Source of the DNA: Thermohalobaculum sp039815685
GTDB taxonomy: Bacteria > Pseudomonadota > Alphaproteobacteria > Rhodobacterales > Rhodobacteraceae
Reading direction: 5' to 3'
Length of the DNA: 64,000 nt
Assembly: GCA_039815685.1 (NCBI GenBank)
Contig: JBCBYV010000014.1
Coordinates: 49,052-113,051 of the forward strand
The notes under the pieces were generated by a model. That model was not told the origin of the DNA, made no database searches, and worked only from the letters and a program-made list of their open reading frames with translations. The position numbers and the translations under genes are program-made. Below, piece after piece: positions 61,345-64,000 of the stretch (position 1 is its first letter; each line of letters begins with the position of its first letter).

Positions 61345-61950
61345 TCAGCGCCCGGCGGCGCCCGAGGGCGCGGCGACGCCGAGGATCAGGCGGAAGGGCA
61401 CGAGCGCGACGCCGATGAGCGCGAGCTTCACCAGGAAGTCCCCGACCGCGAGGCTGACCCAGAAGGCGACCGGCGCGCCGATCCCGAGAAGCGGTACCTG
61501 CTCCTGCGCCCATCCGGTATCGTCGCCCAGGAACGCGAAGGCCGGCGCGAAGGCGAGGCTGAAGAAGAGTGCTGTATCGACGGCCGAGCCAAGGAGGCTC
61601 GAGACCGCAGGCGCGCGCCACCACGACCCCTGCCGCAGCCGGTCGAAGACGGCCACATCGAGCATCTGCGCCACGAGGAACGCAGTACCCGAGGCGAGGG
61701 CGATGCGCGGGGTCGCGAACCAGATCGAAAGGAGGACGGCGAGCCCGAAGCCCGCCAGCACCACGCGCCGCGCGACCGCAGGCCCGTGCAGCCGGTTCGC
61801 GAGATCCGTCACCAGAAAGGCGAAGGGATAGGTGAAGGCGCCCCAGGTCAGCCAGGTATTGAACGGCACCTGAACGAGGATGTTCGACACCGTGACGATC
61901 ACCGCCATCGCTGCGACGGCAAAGATCGTGCCCTTTTGCGTGCTGGTCAT
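61345..61950 (-). CDS. yhhQ: queuosine precursor transporter (VUT/YhhQ family)
   Basis: 201-residue inner-membrane protein with about six helices importing queuosine precursors (preQ0/preQ1) for tRNA modification. Family blocks are VSNILVQVPFNTWLTWGAFT, YPFAFLVTDLANRLHGPAVA and ASGTAFLVAQMLDVAVFDRL, followed by SSLLGSAVDTALFFSLAF. ATG 61950 follows GGAGG. Cotranscribed with arfB downstream. Confidence 0.93.
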   Translation of the reverse strand: MTSTQKGTIFAVAAMAVIVTVSNILVQVPFNTWLTWGAFTYPFAFLVTDLANRLHGPAVARRVVLAGFGLAVLLSIWFATPRIALASGTAFLVAQMLDVAVFDRLRQGSWWRAPAVSSLLGSAVDTALFFSLAFAPAFAFLGDDTGWAQEQVPLLGIGAPVAFWVSLAVGDFLVKLALIGVALVPFRLILGVAAPSGAAGR

Positions 61951-62646
61951 GGCGTCCTCCGAGCTGAAGCGCTGCGGGCTACAATGCGATCATCGGCAGT
62001 GCAAGCGGCATGGGATCTGTTGAGAGCGCTGTGGATAACTTAGTGGAAAGACGCGCGCCCGGACGAGGCTTCAACCATTCGCTTTTCCTGAGATCGCTTG
62101 GTTGCGAGGCCGCGAGCCGGAAAAATGTTCTGATGAATGCAACTTATCGTCTCATACTTACACGCAACGGTTGGATGCCGTTATCGTCACATTGTCCGGG
62201 CGGGCGGGACGGGCGCGCTGCACTGCAGCGTGGCGGCTGGCGGGTGACAAGGTGTGCATCCAGAGCTTAGTCTCTGAAGTATATGGTGAATTTCGATTCA
62301 AGCTGCGCGGCCCTACAGCGCTGGCGGTCCTGAATGGCGCGTCGCCGGGATTGTCTCTTTTGCTTGGCGATCAGTCAGTTGCGTAATGCAACGCAAGTGG
62401 GCGGGCAGAGCTTCGTGTCGTTCCGCAGAAAGTACGTTTTGTCGCACTTTTTCGATTTCGCGGGCCGAGGAAGGCGTGTGGACAACCCGCCGGCTGCCTC
62501 ATGAGCAAGGTTTGTGTCAACTTCAATCAGACCCGACCTGGCCGTTCGCGGGCCGCACATTACACCTCCGCTACAGTCCAGATCGCGACATCTGGCCATA
62601 AGGCTGGCGGCGGGCGGCGATGGACCGGAGTGCTCGAATCGATTTA
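61951..62646. other. long, AT-richer intergenic region
   Basis: About 700 bp between yhhQ (minus) and imuA (plus), visibly richer in A/T than the surroundings. It contains one consensus DnaA-type nonamer TGTGGATAA (62030-62038) and an inverted repeat TTGCGT / ACGCAA (62379-62396). The small open frames here do not have the codon pattern of neighbouring genes and no protein family was recognised. No tRNA or other structured RNA was identified. Confidence 0.45.
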
Positions 62647-62661
62647 GAACATTATAGGAAC
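62647..62661 (+). promoter_or_regulatory. LexA (SOS) box upstream of imuA
   Basis: GAAC ATTATAG GAAC, an exact match to the alphaproteobacterial LexA operator GAAC-N7-GAAC (direct repeat form of GTTC-N7-GTTC). It ends 23 bp before the imuA start, placing it over the promoter. The imu cassette is a classic LexA target, so DNA-damage induction is expected. Confidence 0.9.
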
Positions 62662-62684
62662 ATTTACTCTTGAGGGGCATGGTG

Positions 62685-63479
62685 ATGGCGGTGGTGCAAG
62701 ACGGTGTTCGCGGGCTCGGCAATGGCGCGGCGTCCTCGCTGCCGCCCGGTCTGGCAGCCCTCGCGGCGGGGCGGGTGCATGAGGTCTGTGGCAGCGGGCG
62801 GCTGGCCTTCGCGCTGGCGATGGCGGGCGAGGCGCGGGGGCCGGTGCTTTGGATCGCGGAGGCGACGCGGCGGGACCGGCCCTGTCCGCATGGCATCGCG
62901 CGATTTTTGGACCCGGCGCGCCTCGTGCTGGCGCGGCCGACGGGGCTGATCGCGGCACTCCAGGTGATGGAGGAGGCGTTGCGCTCAGGGGCGGCGCCGC
63001 TGGTGCTGGCCGAGCTCGAGGCGGCGCCGGATCTTACGCAAAGCCGCCGGCTGCAGCTCGCGGCGGGTACGGGCGGGGGGTGGGGGCTCTGCCTCGTGCC
63101 GGAAAACCGGCTCGCGACCAACGCGGCGGAGACGCGGTGGCGGTGCCGTCCGCTCGCCGCTCCCGGGACGGCGGGGACGGGCGAGGAGCGGCGTGCGGCG
63201 GATGCGCATGGTGCGCAGGAAGACTGGCGACCGACCGGCGCGCTGCAGCTCTGGGAGCTCGTAAAGAACAAGCGCGGCGCCCTCGGCGCCTGGGAGGTGA
63301 GCCTGAACGCAGCGACTGAGATCGGCCGGGGAAGGAGCGTCGGAAGAGCCGCGCCTACTGTCACCGATCCCGCCGCCGCGGGGCTCGCGGCCCGGCATGG
63401 CGCAGATCCGCGCGGTGGCGGGGTCACGCCGATTGGAAGCATCCGCGCCATCGGCGCCATTGGCTCCATGGGTGCCTGA
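62685..63479 (+). CDS. imuA: ImuA-like SOS mutagenesis protein
   Basis: 264-residue RecA/SulA-like protein that works with ImuB and DnaE2 in damage-induced translesion synthesis. The start of the domain is LPPGLAALAAGRVHEVCGSG, then GPVLWIAEATRRDRPCPHGI, matching the ImuA pattern; the canonical RecA Walker A is not intact, as usual for ImuA. The central block ELEAAPDLTQSRRLQLAAGT is followed by WELVKNKRGALGAWEVSLN; the C-terminal 50 residues are Gly/Ala/Ile-rich and unlike the family. ATG 62685 is used (GAGGGG 7 nt upstream); an ATG at 62679 is too close to that site. Directly behind a LexA box. Confidence 0.85.
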   Translation: MAVVQDGVRGLGNGAASSLPPGLAALAAGRVHEVCGSGRLAFALAMAGEARGPVLWIAEATRRDRPCPHGIARFLDPARLVLARPTGLIAALQVMEEALRSGAAPLVLAELEAAPDLTQSRRLQLAAGTGGGWGLCLVPENRLATNAAETRWRCRPLAAPGTAGTGEERRAADAHGAQEDWRPTGALQLWELVKNKRGALGAWEVSLNAATEIGRGRSVGRAAPTVTDPAAAGLAARHGADPRGGGVTPIGSIRAIGAIGSMGA

Positions 63480-63509
63480 GCACGGCGGCCAGCGGCTATC
63501 TGCCATCCC

Positions 63510-63533
63510 AAGCACTGCTCGCCGAGTGCTTTT
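63510..63533 (+). terminator. terminator-like hairpin between imuA and imuB
   Basis: AAGCACT (63510-63516) and AGTGCTT (63525-63531) form a 7-bp stem with loop GCTCGCCG, followed by two more T. It lies in the 117-nt gap between imuA and imuB. It may reduce read-through into imuB or stabilise the imuA message. The structure is seen; its effect is inferred. Confidence 0.5.
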
Positions 63534-63596
63534 GGCGCCATAGCTTTGCCGATGTGGCGCCGGGATGTCGTTGGAGAAGGACCGGGAAAAGGACGC

Positions 63597-64000
63597 ATGG
63601 GCCGCCGGATCATCGTGGTCGCGCTGCCTCATCTCGCCGCCGAGCACCGGCTGCGGCGGGAGGGGCTGACCGGGCTCACCCGCCCCTTCGCGCTGGCGGG
63701 GCAGGAGGCCGGGGCGCTGCGCGTCGTCTCGCTCAATGCGGCGGGGATGGAAGCGGGCCTTTCGGTGGGCATGGGCCTCTCGGATGCGCGCGCGATCTGC
63801 CCCGCATTGGTGACCCGGTCGGCAGCACCGGAACGGCTCGACGCATTCGTCGGCGCGCTCATCCGCTGGGCCGCGCGCTTCGCCCCCCTCATCGGCCGCG
63901 AACAGGACGCGATCACGATCGCCCGCGGCAGCGCGCCGGGCCCGGCGGCGCCGACTGCCCCGGGCAGCGGCGGGGGGCGCCGGGGGGGGCCCCCCCCGGG
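63597..64000 (+). CDS. imuB: ImuB, Y-family polymerase-like protein, 3' partial
   Basis: Open to the right window edge (134 codons). ImuB lacks polymerase activity and bridges ImuA, the sliding clamp and DnaE2. The visible N-terminus fits: GRRIIVVALPHLAAEHRLRR, AGALRVVSLNAAGMEAGLSV, GMGLSDARAICPALVTRSAA and LIRWAARFAPLIGREQDAIT. ATG 63597 has AAAAGGA upstream. From about 63930 the sequence turns into G/C runs and no longer follows the family, so the end is doubtful. Second gene of the LexA-controlled cassette; dnaE2 would be expected next. Confidence 0.85.
   Translation, partial: MGRRIIVVALPHLAAEHRLRREGLTGLTRPFALAGQEAGALRVVSLNAAGMEAGLSVGMGLSDARAICPALVTRSAAPERLDAFVGALIRWAARFAPLIGREQDAITIARGSAPGPAAPTAPGSGGGRRGGPPP

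Noticed and set aside
62030..62038. DnaA-box-like nonamer TGTGGATAA, possible replication origin
   Set aside because: Only one box, with no AT-rich unwinding cluster and no dnaA, hemE or parAB-type genes nearby; a single nonamer can occur by chance.
62375..63613. 412-codon minus-strand open frame over imuA
   Set aside because: Ser/Arg/Pro-rich antisense shadow; imuA on the plus strand has a LexA box, ribosome site and family similarity.
1..64000. tRNA, rRNA, CRISPR arrays, insertion sequences or prophage genes
   Set aside because: Looked for T-loop motifs, regularly spaced direct repeats and transposase or phage-like proteins on both strands and found none that could be supported.

Overview
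The window is a stretch of a GC-rich alphaproteobacterial chromosome, most likely Rhodobacterales or a close relative. The lineage call rests on three things. The SOS cassette at the right end carries the alphaproteobacterial LexA box (GAAC-N7-GAAC). There are two TRAP uptake systems, a BMP-type nucleobase ABC importer and a polyamine/guanidino ABC importer. The gene content is otherwise typical of metabolically versatile heterotrophs. Genes are tightly packed, operons are often joined by ATGA/TGATG overlaps, and several starts are GTG. No rRNA, tRNA, CRISPR array, transposase or prophage gene was found. The left edge cuts a TRAP permease gene and the right edge cuts imuB in a G/C homopolymer stretch that looks like poor-quality contig-end sequence.

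Layout. 1-4795 (minus): TRAP operon 1 (dctP-dctQ-dctM), whose large permease has a long coiled-coil-like C-terminal extension. 5061-9277: histidine utilisation genes, hutF divergent from hutI-hutH; hutU and hutG are not here. 9442-17549: rlmJ, an ATP-dependent repair ligase, a spondin/DUF4214 secreted protein, a GNAT enzyme, a split mnmD / FAD-oxidase pair for tRNA wobble uridine modification, a family 2 glycosyltransferase and a small lipoprotein. 17988-23691 (plus): TRAP operon 2 followed by an amidase, a 59-residue two-helix membrane protein and a D-2-hydroxyacid dehydrogenase. 23712-30771 (minus): a GT87-like membrane protein, then an operon of agmatinase/guanidinobutyrase-type ureohydrolase, PotDBCA-like ABC importer and an MBL-fold hydrolase. 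31069-37354: a BMP-family purine/nucleoside importer with xanthine phosphoribosyltransferase (gpt) as first gene, plus a 2OG-Fe(II) oxygenase-like gene on the other strand.

37436-50837 (minus): orphan ParA-like ATPase, DUF2147 protein, RND efflux pump with its adaptor, and a tamA-tamB pair in which TamA has an apparent lipoprotein signal and TamB carries tandem repeats. 50943-55174: acetylpolyamine amidohydrolase, a small conserved protein, a GNAT/carbon-nitrogen hydrolase fusion and a PhyH-like oxygenase. 55204-61950: EF-hand protein, ferredoxin-NADP reductase, DSP-type phosphatase, an alanine-glyoxylate-type aminotransferase, a small membrane protein, arfB and a queuosine-precursor transporter. 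62647-64000: LexA-controlled imuA and partial imuB (SOS mutagenesis).

The overall theme is scavenging of organic nitrogen and carboxylates (histidine, guanidino compounds/polyamines, purines, TRAP substrates) alongside envelope assembly, efflux and DNA/tRNA/ribosome maintenance. The most unusual items are the DctM extension, the 59-residue coupled membrane protein in TRAP operon 2, the 53-nt ureohydrolase/binding-protein overlap that gives a Cys-rich tail, and the lipoprotein-like TamA with an acidic insert.
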